From Cherax quadricarinatus (Eukaryota > Arthropoda > Malacostraca > Decapoda > Parastacidae), in assembly GCF_038502225.1 (NCBI RefSeq), contig NC_091382.1, forward strand, positions 12,447,878 through 12,511,877: a DNA stretch of 64,000 nucleotides. Reading direction: 5' to 3'. Under the pieces are notes generated by a model, which saw nothing but the letters and a program-made list of their open reading frames with translations, searched no databases and was not told where the DNA came from. Shown here piece by piece: positions 30,747 to 43,168 of the stretch. Position 1 is the stretch's first letter; every line of letters begins with the position of its first letter. A program made the translations under genes and the position numbers.

Positions 30747-33700
30747 TCAAGTATTAAAAACCATTTGTCTCCATTCACTCCTATCAAACACGCTCACGCA
30801 TGCCTGCTGGAAGTCCAAGCCCCTCGCACACAAAACCTCCTTTACCCCCTCCCTCCAACCTTTCCTAGGCCGACCCCGACCCCGCCTTCCTTCCACTACA
30901 GACTGATACACTCTTGAAGTCATTCTGTTTCGCTCCATTCTCTCTACATGTCCGAACCACCTCAACAACCCTTCCTCAGCCCTCTGGACAACAGTTTTGG
31001 TAATCCCGCACCTCCTCCTAACTTCCAAACTACGAATTCTCTGCATTATATTCACACCACACATTGCCCTCAGACATGACATCTCCACTGCCTCCAGCCT
31101 TCTTCTCGCTGCAACATTCATCACCCATGCTTCACACCCATATAAGAGCGTTGGTAAAACTATACTCTCATACATTCCCCTCTTTGCCTCCAAGGACAAA
31201 GTTCTTTGTCTCCACAGACTTCTAAGTGCACCACTCACTCTTTTTCCCTCATCAATTCTATGATTCACCTCATTTTTCATAGACCCATCCGCTGACATAT
31301 CCACTCCCAAATATCTGAATACATTCACCTCCTCCATACTCTCTCCCTCCAATCTGATACAGTGGACCCCCGGTTAACGATATTTTTTCACTCCAGAAGT
31401 ATGTTCAGGTGCCAGTACTGACCGAATTTGTTCCCATAAGGAATATTGTGAAGTAGATTAGTCCATTTCAGACCCCCAAACATACATGTACAAACGCACT
31501 TACATAAATACACTTACATAATTGGTCGCATTCGGAGGTAATCGTTATGCGGGGGTCCACTGTATTCAATCTTTCATCACCTAATCTTTTTGTTATCCTC
31601 ATAACCTTACTCTTTCCTGTATTCACCTTTAATTTTCTTCTTTTGCACACCCTACCAAATTCATCCACCAATCTCTGCAACTTCTCTTCAGAATCTTCCA
31701 AGAGCACAGTGTCATCAGCAAAGAGCAGCTGTGACAACTCCCACTTTGTGTGTGATTCTTTATCTGTTAACTCCACGCCTCTTGCCAAGACCCTCGCATT
31801 TACTTCTCTTACAACCCTATCTATAAATATATTAAACAACCACGGTGACATCACACATCCTTGTCTAAGGCCTACTTTTACTGGGAAATAATTTCCCTCT
31901 TTCCTACATACTCTAACTTGAGCCTCACTATCCTCGTAAAAACTCTTCACTGCTTTCAGTAACCTACCTCCTACACCATACACTTGCAACATCTGCCACA
32001 TTGCCCCCCTATCCACCCTGTCATACGCCTTTTCCAAATCCATAAATGCCACAAAGACCTCTTTAGCCTTATCTAAATACTGTTCACTTATATGTTTCAC
32101 TGTAAACACCTGGTCCACACACCCCCTACCTTTCCTAAAGCCTCCTTGTTCATCTGCTATCCTATTCTCCGTCTTACTCTTAATTCTTTCAATAATAACT
32201 CTACCATACACTTTACCAGGTATACTCAGCAGACTTATCCCCCTATAATTTTTGCACTCTCTTTTATCCCCTTTGCCTTTATACAAAGGAACTATGCATG
32301 CTCTCTGCCAATCCCTAGGTACCTTACCCTCTTCCATACATTTATTAAATAATTGCACCAACCACTCCAAAACTATATCCCCACCTGCTTTTAACATTTC
32401 TATCTTTATCCCATCAATCCCGGCTGCCTTACCCCCTTTCATTTTACCTACTGCCTCACGAACTTCCCCCACACTCACAACTGGCTCTTCCTCACTCCTA
32501 CAAGATGTTATTCCTCCTTGTCCTATACACGAAATCACAGCTTCCCTATCTTCATCAACATTTAACAATTCCTCAAAATATTCCCTCCATCTTCCCAATA
32601 CCTCTAACTCTCCATTTAATAACTCGCCTCTCCTATTTTTAACTGACAAATCCATTTGTTCTCTAGGCTTTCTTAACTTGTTAATCTCACTCCAAAACTT
32701 TTTCTTATTTTCAACAAAATTTGCTGATAACATCTCACCCACTCTCTCATTTGCTCTCTTTTTACATTGCTTCACCACTCTCTTAACCTCTCTCTCTTTT
32801 TCTCCATATACTCTTCCCTCCTTGCATCACTTCTACTTTGTAAAAACTTCTCATATGCTAACTTTTTCTCCCTTACTGCTCTCTTTACATCATCATTCCA
32901 CCAATCGCTCCTCTTCCCTCCCGCACCCACTTTCCTGTAACCACAAACTTCTGCTGAACACTCTAACACTACATTTTTAAACCTACCCCATACCTCTTCG
33001 ACCCCATTGCCTATGCTCTCATTAGCCCATCTATCCTCCAATAGCTGTTTATATCTTACCCTAACTGCCTCCTCTTTTAGTTTATAAACCTTCACCTCTC
33101 TCTTCCCTGATGCTTCTATTCTCCTTGTATCCCATCTACCTTTTACTCTCAGTGTAGCTACAACTAGAAAGTGATCTGATATATCTGTGGCCCCTCTATA
33201 AACATGTACATCCTGAAGTCTTCTCAACAGTCTTTTATCTACCAATACATAATCCAACAAACTACTGTCATTTTGCCCTACATCATATCTTGTATACTTA
33301 TTTATCCTCTTTTTCTTAAAATATGTATTACCTATAACTAAACCCCTTTCTATACAAAGTTCAATCAAAGGGCTCCCATTATCATTTACACCGGGCACCC
33401 CAAACTTACCTACCACACCCTCTCTAAAAGTTTCTCCTACTTTAGCATTCATGTCCCCTACCACAATCACTCTCTCACTTGGTTCAAAGGCTCCTATACA
33501 TTCACTTAACATCTCCCAAAATCTCTCTCTCTCCTCTGCATTCCTCTCTTCTCCAGGTGCATACACGCTTATTATAACCCACTTCTCGCATCCAACCTTT
33601 ACTTTAATCCACATAATTCTTGAATTTACACATTCATATTCTCTTTTCTCCTTCCATAACTGATCATTCAACATTACTGCTACCCCTTCCTTTGCTCTAA

Positions 33701-34040
33701 CTCTCTCAGATACTCCAGATTTAATCCCATTTATTTCCCCCCACTGAAATTCCCCTACCCCCTTCAGCTTTGTTTCGCTTAGGGCCAGGACATCCAACTT
33801 CTTTTCATTCATAACATCAGCAATCATCTGTTTCTTGTCATCCGCACTACATCCACGCACATTTAAGCATCCCAGTTTTATAGTTTTTCTTCTTCTCTTT
33901 TTTAGTAAATGTCTACAGGAGAAGGGGTTACTAGCCCATTGCTCCCGGCATTTTAGTCGCCTCATACGACACGCATGGCTTATGGAGGAAAGATTCTTTT
34001 CCACTTCCCCATGGACAACAGAAGAAATAAAGAAGAACAA
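30747..34040 (-). pseudogene. RTE EN-RT polyprotein of copy 2, broken by +2 frameshift and MITE
   Basis: The EN part (34040-32772) includes LGCLNVRGCSADD, VVVGDMNAK and SDHFLVV. It ends early because a GA dinucleotide is duplicated in a GAGAGAG run near 32790, compared with copy 1. The RT part (32778-31563) resumes in another frame, with GKAAGIDGIK, GLRQGCVMSPW and FADD. It is cut by the MITE between ERLN and the RLEGESMEEV block. The C-terminus (31352-30747) then runs to the normal stop. Otherwise almost every residue equals copy 1. Confidence 0.88.
31360..31562. mobile_element. 203-bp pogo-type MITE, copy B
   Basis: CAGTGGACCCCCGG at one end and its partner GGGGGTCCACTG at the other are flanked by TA. 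Compared with the uninterrupted RTE (CTGATATTCAATC), exactly one TA has been duplicated. Inserted in RTE copy 2. Confidence 0.93.
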
Positions 34041-34290
34041 GAGCTATTTAGAAAAAGGAGAAAAACCTAGATGTGTATATATATATATATATGCATGTGC
34101 GTGTCTGTGAAGTGTGACCAAAGTGTAAGTAGGAGTAGCAAGATATCCCTGTTATCTAGCGTGTTTATGAGACAGAAAAAGAAACCAGCAATCCTACCAT
34201 CATGCAAAACAGTTACAGGTTTCTGTTTCACAGTCATCTGGCAGGACGGTAGTACTTCCCTGGGTGGTTGCTGTCTACCAACCTACTACC

Positions 34291-35545
34291 TGCAATATGC
34301 AGTGTGAATATAATGCAAAGAATCTGTAACTTGGAGATTAGGAGAACGTGCAGGGCTTCTAAAAGTATTATCCAGAGGGTTGAGGAGGGGTTGTTGAGGT
34401 AGTTCGGAGATTTAGAGAGGATGGAACAAAATAGAATGACATGACTTGGAGGGTGTGTAAATCTGTAGTGACAAGAGGTGGGGTAGGGTTCATTCTAGGA
34501 CCAGCTGGTCTGTGGTTTGTATATTGAACTACATGCAGCCAGCAGTAACAGCCTGGTTGATCATGCCCTCATCCACTGGGAGGCCTGGTCAAGGACTGGG
34601 CTGTGGGGGCATTGGCCCCCTAGAATTCCCTCCAGGAAGGTTGGGAAGGGGTAAAGGAGGTTTTGTGTGTGAAGAGTTTGGACTTCCAGAATGAATGAAT
34701 GAATGCATATGTATGTACTCACCTATTTGTGGTTGCAGGGGTCAAGTCATAGCTCCTGGCCCTGCCTCTTCACTGGTTGCTACTAGGTCCTCTCTCTCCC
34801 TGCTCCATGAGCTTTATCAAACCTCGTCTTAAAACTGTGTATGGTTCCTGCCTCCACTACATCATTTTCTAGGCTATTCCACTGTCTAACAACTCTATGA
34901 CTGAAGAAATACTTCCTAATATCTCTCTGACTCATCTGTGTCTTCAACTTCCAATTGTGACCTCTTGTTTCTGTGTCCCCTCCCAGGAACATCCTGTCTT
35001 TGTCCACTGTCTATTCCGCACAGTATTTTATGTCATTATCATGTCTCCCCTGACCCTCCTGTCCTCTAGTTTCGTCAAGCCGATTTCTCTTAACCTTTCT
35101 TCATAAGACATTCCCCTTAGCTCTGGAGCTAACCTTGTCACAAACTTTTGCACTTTCTCTAGTTTCTTGACGTGCTTGATCAAGTGCGGGTTCCAAACAG
35201 TTGCTGCATACTCCAGTATGGGCTTGACGTACACGGTGTACAGTGTCTTGTGTGTGTACTCACCTAATTGTACTCACCTAGTTGAGGCTGCAGGTGTCGA
35301 GTCCAAGCTCCTGGCCCTGCCTCTTCACTGGTCGCTACTAGGTCACTCTCCCTGAACCGTGAGCTTTATCATACCTCTGCCGTTTTCGTGTGTGTGTGTG
35401 TCAATGGAAGCAAATGGTTATGACTTCTCATGCTGTTGGAATGTAAGCAAAGTAACATTTCTGAAGGGATTCAGGAAAACTGGTTAACTGGACTTGAGTC
35501 CTGGAGGTGGGAAGTACATTGCCTGCACTCTGAAGAAAGGATGAA
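34291..35545 (+). mobile_element. Degenerate RTE fragment, copy 3, carrying CR1 debris
   Basis: 34292-34500 matches the RTE thumb/tail region (AATATAATGCAAAGAATC, GAGGGGTTGTTGAGGT) and 35400-35545 the 3' UTR (ATTTCTGAAGGGATTCAGG). Between them lie a CR1-type 3' piece (34503-34640, as at 8595-8750) and a minus-strand CR1 fragment (34712-35380). No ORF survives. Confidence 0.65.
34712..35380 (-). mobile_element. CR1-like LINE 3' fragment inserted in RTE copy 3
   Basis: The minus strand encodes two frames of an RT C-terminus: 35234-35028 (KPILEYAATVWNPH, LEKVQKFVTRLAPELRGMSY) and 35007-34783 (SQRDIRKYFFSHRVVRQWNSL). Both blocks are typical of CR1/Jockey-type LINE C-termini. The same region is found minus-strand at 12356-12960. 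Confidence 0.75.
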
Positions 35546-35788
35546 GCCAGTAAACACTTTTAAAAATGCCTCTGCTACTTTTATATTGCCAATAGTGGCT
35601 TCACTATGCACTTTTAGCATTATGCAACTTTACTCTCTCTAAACCTACAGAACCAACCACAGGTGGCATTAAATGGTAAATAACTAGCACTATTATCGTC
35701 TAATCATTCCTTCAACTCCTCAGAGACTCAGAGCTTTTTCCTGTATCAGCATTCCATCAACATGCATTCTTTCCTGGTACTGGTCACC

Positions 35789-36790
35789 TTTTTTTTTTTT
35801 TAACACGCTGGCTGTCTCCCACCGAGGCAGGGTGACTCAAAAAAAAAGAAACGCTTTCACCATCATTCACACGTAATCACTGTCTTTGCAGAGGTGCCCA
35901 GATATGACAGTTTAGATGTCAGTCCAAACAGTCAATATCCCAAACCCCTCCTTTAAAGTGCAGGCACTGTACTTCCCACCTCCAGCTAACTGGTTTCCCT
36001 GAATCCCTTCACAAGATATTATCCTGCTTACACTCCAACAACTCATCAGGTCCCAAATGCCATTTGTCTCCATTCACTCCTGTCTAATATGCTCACACAT
36101 GCCCACTGCATGTCCAAGCCCCTTGCACACAAAACACCTTTTACCCCACCTCCCTCCATCCTTCCCTAGGATGACCCCTCCACTACAGATTTATACACCC
36201 TCCAAGGCATCCTATTTTGTTCCATCCTCTCTAAATGACCAACCACTTCAACAACCCCACTTCAGCCCTCTGAATAACACTTTAGTAACTCCACACCTCC
36301 TCATTTTCACACAATGAATTCTCTGCATAATATTTACACCACACATTGCCCTTAGACATGACATCTCCACTGCCTCCAGCCTCCTCCTTGCTGCAGCATT
36401 TACAACCCAAGCTTCCCCATATAAGTGTTGGTACCACTATACTCTTGTACATTCCCTTCTTTGCCTCAATGGATAACGTTTTTTTTGTCTCCACAGATAC
36501 CTCAATCCACCACTTTTTTCCTTCTTTAATTCTATGGCTAACCTCATCCTTCATAAACTCAACTGCTGACAAATCTGCACCAAAATATCTGAACACATTC
36601 ACTTCTTCCATACTCCCTCCCTCCAATGTGATATCCAATTTTTTTTTTCCTAACTCGTTTAATACCTTCATCACCTGACTCTTACCTATGTTCACTTTCA
36701 ACTTTCTTCCTTTACACACCCTCCCAAACTTGTCCACTAACCTTTGCAACTTCTTAGAATCTCCCAAAAGCATCAGCAAAAAGTAACTGT
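35789..36790 (-). mobile_element. Degenerate RTE 3' half
   Basis: The minus strand reads the RTE tail hairpin near 35820, then coding traces to 36779 (EKLQRLVD-like, KLKVNIGKSQVM, SMEEVNVFRYFG, LSAVEFMKDEV). Several stops and indels make it an old copy. Confidence 0.75.
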
Positions 36791-38490
36791 CAACTCCTAC
36801 ATCTGTCTACATGAAATACTTTTCCATTTCATTCTAATGCATTTCTTGGATATTACTGCCCTTATCCAAGATAAATTTTATATTTAATAACAGCTACAGT
36901 GGTTGATGCCTCTATGCTGTACATATGCACATTGTATCATTCTTTTTGGCACATATAAGCGACTATTGGCAGAAAGGTGGGCTAGTGCAAAGATGAGTAG
37001 TGGGGGGGTTGAAGAGGGTTGGAATAGTTTTAAAAATGCAGTATTAGAATGTGGGGCAGAAGTTTGTGGTTATAGGAGGGTGGGGGCAGGAGGAAAGAGG
37101 AGTGATTGGTGGAATGATGAAGTAAAGGGTGTGATAAAAGAGAAAAAGGTAGCTTATGAGAGGTTTTTACAAAGCAGAAGTGTTATAAAAAGAGCAGAGT
37201 ATATGGAGAGTAAAAGAAAGGTAAAGATAGTGGTGAGAGAGTGCAAAAGGAGAGCAGATGATAGAGTGGGAGAGGCACTGTCAAGAAATTTTAATGAAAA
37301 TAAGAAAAAAATTTGGAGTGAGTTAAACAAGTTAAGAAAGCCTAGGGAAAGTATGGATTTGTCAGTTAAAAACAGAGTAGGGGAGTAGTAGATGGGGAGA
37401 TGGAGGTATTAGGTAGATGGCGAGAATATTTTGAGGAACTTTTAAATGTTAAGGAAGAAACAGAGGCAGTAATTTCATGCACTGGTCAGGGAGGTATACC
37501 ATCTTTTAGGAGTAAAGAAGAGCAGAATGTAAGTGTGGGGGAGGTACGTGAGGCATTACGTAAAATGAAAGGGGGTAAAGCAGCTGGAACTGATGGGATC
37601 ATGACAGAAATGTTAAAAGCAGGGGGAGATATAGTGTTGGAGTGGTTGGTACTTTTGTTTAATAAATGTATGAAAGAGGGGAAGGTACATAGGGATTGGC
37701 ATAGAGCATGTATAGTCCCTTTATATAAAGGGAAAGGGGACAAAAGAGACTGTAAAAATTATGGAGGAATAAGTTTACTGAGTATACCAGGAAAACTGTA
37801 CGGTAGGGTTATAATTGAAAGAATTAGAGGTAAGACAGAATGTAGGATTGCGGATGAGCAAGGAGGTTTCAGAGTGGGTAGGGGATGTGTAGATCAAGTG
37901 TTTACATTGAAGCATATATGTGAACAGTATTTAGATAAAGGTAGGGAAGTTTTTATTGCATTTATGGATTTAGAAAACGCATATGATAGAGTGGATAGAG
38001 GAGCAATGTGGCAGATGTTGCAAGTATATGGAATAGGTGGTAAGTTATTAAATGCTGTAAAGAGTTTTTATGAGGATAGTGAGGCTCGGGTTAGGGTGTG
38101 TAGAAGAGAGGGAGACTACTTCCCGGTAAAAGTAGGTCTTAGACAGGGATGTGTAATGTCACCATGGTTGTTTAATATATTTATAGATGGGGTTGTAAAG
38201 GAAGTAAATGCTAGGGTGTTCGGGAGAGGGGTGGGATTAAATTTTGGGGAATCAAATTCAAAATGGGAATTGACACAGTTACTTTTTGCTGATGATATTG
38301 TGCTTATGGGAGATTCTAAAGAAAAATTGCAAAGGTTAGTGGATGAGTTTGGGAATGTGTGTAAAGGTAGAAAGTTGAAAGTGAACATAGAAAAGAGTAA
38401 GGTGATGAGGGTGTCAAATGATTTAGATAAAGAAAAATTGGATATCAAATTGGGGAGGAGGAGTATGGAAGAAGTGAATGTTTTCAGATA

Positions 38491-39840
38491 CAGTGGACCC
38501 CCGCATACCGTTGGCATCACATAACGTTAAATCCGCATACCGATACATTTTATCACTAAAATTTTGCCTCGCATACCGCTAAAAAACCCGCTCAACACTA
38601 TTCGTCCAAGACGTGTCTAATGTGCGGCCTGAGCCAGCCTCACATGTTCCGCCGGTGGCATTGTTTACAAGCCAGCCTCCGCGGTAACATCCAAGCATAC
38701 AATCGGAACATTTCGTATTATTACAGCGTTTTTGGTGATTTTATCTGCAAAATAAGTGACCATGGGCCCCTAGAAAGCTTCTAGTGCCAACCCTGTGGTA
38801 AAAAGGGTGAGAAATATTATCGAAATACTGTGGTACCATGGTCAACTGCTGCTGCTGCTGCTGCTGTAGCACTGTCAGCTGCTGCTGCTGCTGTAGCACT
38901 GTCAGCTGCTGCTGCTGCTGTAGTACCATCTGCTGCTGCTGTAGCATCGTCTGCTGCTGCTGTAGCATCGTCTGCTGCTGCTGTAGCACTGTCAGCTGCT
39001 GCTGCTGCTGTACCACCGTCAGCTGCTGCTGCTGCTGTAGTACCGTCTGCTGCTGCTGCTGTACCACCGTCAGCTGCTGCTGCTGCTGCTGTAGCACTGT
39101 CAGCTGCTGCTGCTGCTGTAGCACCGTCAGCTGCTGCTGCTGCTGTAGCACCGTCAGCTGCTGCTGCTGCTGCTGTAGCACCGTTGTTGGTGTGGCTTAT
39201 TGAGAATACCAAGAAACAATTAACCCCAGAGGGTTAGCCACCCAGGATAACCCAAAAAAGTCAGTGTCATCGAGGACTGTCTTAACTTATTTCCATTGAG
39301 GTCCTTAATCTTGTCTCCCAGGATGCAACCCACACCAGTCGACTAACACCCAGGTGAACAGGGAAAAACGCCTGGAACTAGTGCTCATATTGGTGAATTT
39401 AAAGCCAGCAAAGGTTGGTTTGAGAGATTTAAGAGTCGTAGTGGCATACACAGTGTGATAAGGCTGTTCTGGAAGAAAATGCCAAACAGGACCTACAGTA
39501 CTCAGGAGGAAAAGGCACTCCCAGGACACAGTGTCTCATCAGTCATTGCTGCATCTTCAATAAAGGTAAGTGTCATTTATTCTTCATTTAGTAGAGTAGT
39601 ACATGCACAATATATACTGTGCATGTACTACTCTACTATTGTGCATGTATCCTTCTCTTTGTGTGTAGGAAAATGTATATTTCATGTGGTAAAAATTTTT
39701 TTTTCATACTTTTGGGTGTCTTGCACGGATTAATTTGATTTCCATTATTTCTTATGGGGAAAATTCATTCGCATAACGATAATTTCGCATAACAATGAGC
39801 TCTCATGAACGGATTAATATCGTTATGCGGGGGTCCACTG
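38491..39840 (+). mobile_element. Tigger/pogo-like element, Tigger-3, inserted in RTE copy 4
   Basis: The TIR CAGTGGACCCCCGCATA is paired with its complement at the 3' end. TA lies on both sides, and the target TA is inside the RTE codon stretch CAGATACTTGGG. It shares with Tigger-2 the HTH remnants, the captured SINE piece (about 39226-39362) and the CAATAAAGGTAAGT motif. The first HTH is broken by a stop after MGP. Confidence 0.9.
38838..39190. repeat. Expanded (GCT)n / GCTGCTGCTGCTGTAGCACCGTCA minisatellite in Tigger-3
   Basis: About 14 units of (GCT)3-6 are separated by GTAGCACCGTCA or GTAGTACCATCT. Tigger-2 has only two such units at 25705-25750. The array is open in four frames (poly-Ala, poly-Gln, poly-Cys), none of which is evidence of a gene. 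Confidence 0.95.
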
Positions 39841-40757
39841 TACTTGGGAGTTGACGTGTCGGCGGATGGATTTATGAAGGATGAGGTTAATCATAGAATT
39901 GATGAGGGAAAAAAGGTGAGTGGTGCGTTGAGGTATATGTGGAGTCAAAAAACGTTATCTATGGAGGCAAAGAAGGGAATGTATGAAAGTATAGTGGTAC
40001 CAACACTCTTATATGGGTGTGAAGCTTGGGTGGTAAATGCAGCAGCGAGGAGACGGTTGGAGGCAGTGGAGATGTCCTGTTTAAGGGCAATGTGTGGTGT
40101 AAATATTATGCAGAAAATTCGGAGTGTGGAAATTAGGAAAAGGTGTGGAGTTAATAAAAGTATTAGTCAGAGGGCAGAAGAGGGGTTGTTGAGGTGGTTT
40201 GGTCATTTAGAGAGAATGGATCAAAGTAGAATGACATGGAAAGCATATAAATCTATAGGGGAAGGAAGGCGGGGTAGGGGTCGTCCTTGAAAGGGTTGGA
40301 GAGAGGGGGTAGAGGAGGTTTTGTGGGCAAGGGGCTTGGACTTCCAGCAAGCGTGCGTGAGCGTGTTAGATAGGAGTGAATGGAGACGAATGGTACTTGG
40401 GACCTGACAATCTGTTGGAGTGTGAACAGGGTAATATTTAGTGAAGGGATTCAGGGAAACCGGTTATTTTCATATAGTCGGACTTGAGTCCTGGAAATGG
40501 GAAGTACAATGCCTGCACTTTAAAGGAGGGGTTTTGGGATATTGGAAGTTTGGAGGGATGTATTGTGTATCTTTATACGTATATGCTTCTAAACTGTTGT
40601 ATTCTGAGCACCTCTGCAAAAACAGTGATAATGTGAGAGTGTGGTGAAAGTGTTGAATGATGATGAAAGTATTTTCTTTTTGGGGATTTTCTTTCTTTTT
40701 TGGGTCACCCTGCCTCGGTGGGAGACGACCGACTTTTGAAAAAAAAAAAAAAAAAAC

Positions 40758-41490
40758 ATTTTCTTTTCTGTTGATTATTACTACAGGCACGTTTGTGCTT
40801 TACAGTCATGATGCACAGCCATTTTCTTAGGTCAAACCCCCCCCCCCAAAAAAAAACAGCAAACACAAAGAGATGAGAGTAAATTCAAGAATGGAAATAT
40901 GTTTACTACTAGCCCTAACACTTTCATTGTAAATGGTCTGCCATTTGGGTGAGTCTTTGAACGTAAGTAATTGTGTCCAGAGTGCCAGTATCATAAGTGT
41001 GGAACATTGTAAGTCAGGGTCCTCTTGTACTAACAGATTTGAAAGTACATTTCCTGTGGTGAAACGAGTGGGAAATGAAATACTGGACACTTGTCTTCCA
41101 TCATAAAAATTAATACAGATCAGAAAAATCTGGTAAAGAAAAAAACCCTCACCCCAAACTTACAATTAGTAGGTAAAAATGAAATTTATACTAGTTCTAC
41201 AGAAATTTAATGTCTTCTACTCAACTTTGTTTCTATCCATCCTATTTGATTCTCAGTCTTTTCATGTTCTTCATAAAGCTTGGAATAATAAAGTTCACTA
41301 TACACCTTGCCCATATTCTCTACCCAGCCAAAAAAATAGTTATCATAAATTTCTTCATTACTATAAGGCAGCCAATAATACATACAAGCTGCTTTGTTAT
41401 GGCCTTAGCATATCCAAAGATGTTTTAGTGCACAAAAACTTTCAGGCTTTGTAATAAAAAAAAACTTTACATGCCATTACACTCACAGGT
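40758..41490. other. TRMT13 intron, no feature recognised
   Basis: There is a C/A homopolymer run near 40840 and short ORFs only. RTE copy 5 starts abruptly at 41491. Confidence 0.4.
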
Positions 41491-43168
41491 GGGGATATAG
41501 TTTTGGAGTGGTTGGTGCAATTATTTAATAAATGTATGGAAGAGGGTAAGGTACCTAGGGATTGGCAGAGAGCATGCATAGTTCCTTTGTATAAAGGCAA
41601 AGGGGATAAAAGAGAGTGCAAAAATTATAGGGGGATAAGTCTGTTGAGTGTACCTGGTAAAGTGTATGGTAGAGTTATAATTGAAAGAATTAAGAGTAAG
41701 ACGGAGAATAGGATAGCAGATGAACAAGGAGGCTTTAGGAAAGGTAGGGGGTGTGTGGACCAGGTGTTTACAGTGAAACATATAAGTGAACAGTATTTAG
41801 ATAAGGCTAAAGAGGTCTTTGTGGCATTTATGGATTTGGAAAAGGCGTATGACAGGGTGGATAGGGGGGCAATGTGGCAGATGTTGCAAGTGTATGGTGT
41901 AGGAGGTAGGTTACTGAAAGCAGTGAAGAGTTTTTACGAGGATAGTGAGGCTCAAGTTAGAGTATGTAGGAAAGAGGGGAATTTTTTCCCAGTAAAAGTA
42001 GGCCTTAGACAAGGATGTGTGATGTCACCGTGGTTGTTTAATATATTTATAGATGGGGTTGTAAGAGAAGTAAATGCGAGGGTCTTGGCAAGAGGCGTGG
42101 AGTTAAAAGATAAAGAATCACACACAAAGTGGGAGTTGTCACAGCTGCTCTTTGCTGATGACACTGTGCTCTTGGGAGATTCTGAAGAGAAGTTGCAGAG
42201 ATTGGTGGATGAATTTGGTAGGGTGTGCAAAAGAAGAAAATTAAAGGTGAATACAGGAAAGAGTAAGGTTATGAGGATAACAAAAAGATTAGGTGATGAA
42301 AGATTGAATATCAGATTGGAGGGAGAGAGTATGGAGGAGGTGAACGTATTCAGATATTTGGGAGTGGACGTGTCAGCGGATGGGTCTATGAAAGATGAGG
42401 TGAATCATAGAATTGATGAGGGAAAAAGAGTGAGTGGTGCACTTAGGAGTCTGTGGAGACAAAGAACTTTGTCCTTGGAGGCAAAGAGGGGAATGTATGA
42501 GAGTATAGTTTTACCAACGCTCTTATATGGGTGTGAAGCGTGGGTGATGAATGTTGCAGCGAGGAGAAGGCTGGAGGCAGTGGAGATGTCATGTCTGAGG
42601 GCAATGTGTGGTGTGAATATAATGCAGAGAATTCGTAGTTTGGAAGTTAGGAGGAGGTGCGGGATTACCAAAACTGTTGTCCAGAGGGCTGAGGAAGGGT
42701 TGTTGAGGTGGTTCGGACATGTAGAGAGAATGGAGCGAAACAGAATGACTTCAAGAGTGTATCAGTCTGTAGTGGAAGGAAGGCGGGGTAGGGGTCGGCC
42801 TAGGAAGGGTTGGAGGGAGGGGGTAAAGGAGGTTTTGTGTGCGAGGGGCTTGGACTTCCAGCAGGCATGCGTGAGCGTGTTTGATAGGAGTGAATGGAGA
42901 CAAATGGTTTTTAATACTTGACGTGCTGTTGGAGTGTGAGCAAAGTAACATTTATGAAGGGATTCAGGGAAACCGGCAGGCCGGACTTGAGTCCTGGAGA
43001 TGGGAAGTACAGTGCCTGCACTCTGAAGGAGGGGTGTTAATGTTGCAGTTTAAAAACTGTAGTGTAAAGCACCCTTCTGGCAAGACAGTGATGGAGTGAA
43101 TGATGGTGAAAGTTTTTCTTTTTCGGGCCACCCTGCCTTGGTGGGAATCGGCCGGTGTGATAATAAAA
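41491..43168 (+). mobile_element. RTE-clade LINE, 5'-truncated, copy 5
   Basis: It begins abruptly in the RT domain at GGTGGGGATATAGTTTTGG and ends with the 3' hairpin and A-rich tail. Nucleotide identity to copies 1 and 2 looks very high, with only scattered differences. This is typical 5' truncation from incomplete reverse transcription. Confidence 0.9.
41503..42921 (+). pseudogene. RTE reverse transcriptase, C-terminal 472 residues
   Basis: The uninterrupted frame runs from MEWLVQLFNKC through VPLYKGKGDKRECKNYRGIS, FMDLEKAYDRV, GLRQGCVMSPW, the catalytic FADD and the C-terminal GRGRPRKGW, to the normal stop. It lacks EN and RT motifs 0-1 because of 5' truncation, so it is not functional alone. 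It preserves the Arg of GLRQGC that copy 1 has lost. Confidence 0.88.

Larger units (their letters stand above)
30496..34290 (-). mobile_element. RTE-clade LINE, full-length, copy 2, with MITE insertion
   Basis: It is inverted relative to copy 1 and nearly identical over UTRs and ORF. Its 5' end is GGTAGTA at 34290-34284 and its 3' A-rich tail is near 30496. A 203-bp MITE (31360-31562) sits in the RT C-terminal region. The junction at 34290/34291 lies in a degenerate RTE fragment, which fixes the element's start to the first base of the predicted P1 within a base or two. Confidence 0.9.
36949..40290 (+). pseudogene. RTE EN-RT polyprotein (partial), stop and Tigger-interrupted
   Basis: An in-frame TAG-type break near 37388 separates the linker ORF (VCGYRRVGAGGKRSDWWND) from the RT ORF. 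The RT ORF reads GKAAGTDGI, ACIVPLYKGKGDKRDCKN, FMDLENAYDRV (Lys to Asn), GLRQGCVMSPW and FADDIV. The frame enters the Tigger at FRY. The exact continuation, LGVDVSADG, follows at 39841, giving LYGCEAWV and WFGHLERM. A premature stop occurs near 40288 in GRGRP. Confidence 0.85.
36949..40757 (+). mobile_element. RTE-clade LINE, subfamily B, copy 4, split by Tigger-3
   Basis: It is 5'-truncated before the EN-RT linker. The coding regions are 36949-37388 (linker), 37400-38490 (RT) and, after the Tigger, 39841-40290. The 3' tail at 40740 ends GGGTCACCCTGCCTCGGTGGG plus an A run. It diverges from copies 1, 2 and 5 throughout and shares variants with copy 6 (44479-48110), so at least two RTE subfamilies are present. 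Confidence 0.88.

Noticed and set aside
38741..39237. Poly-Gln, poly-Ala and poly-Cys ORFs
   Set aside because: Four overlapping frames of one (GCT)n minisatellite inside a transposon cannot all be genes, and none has domain evidence.
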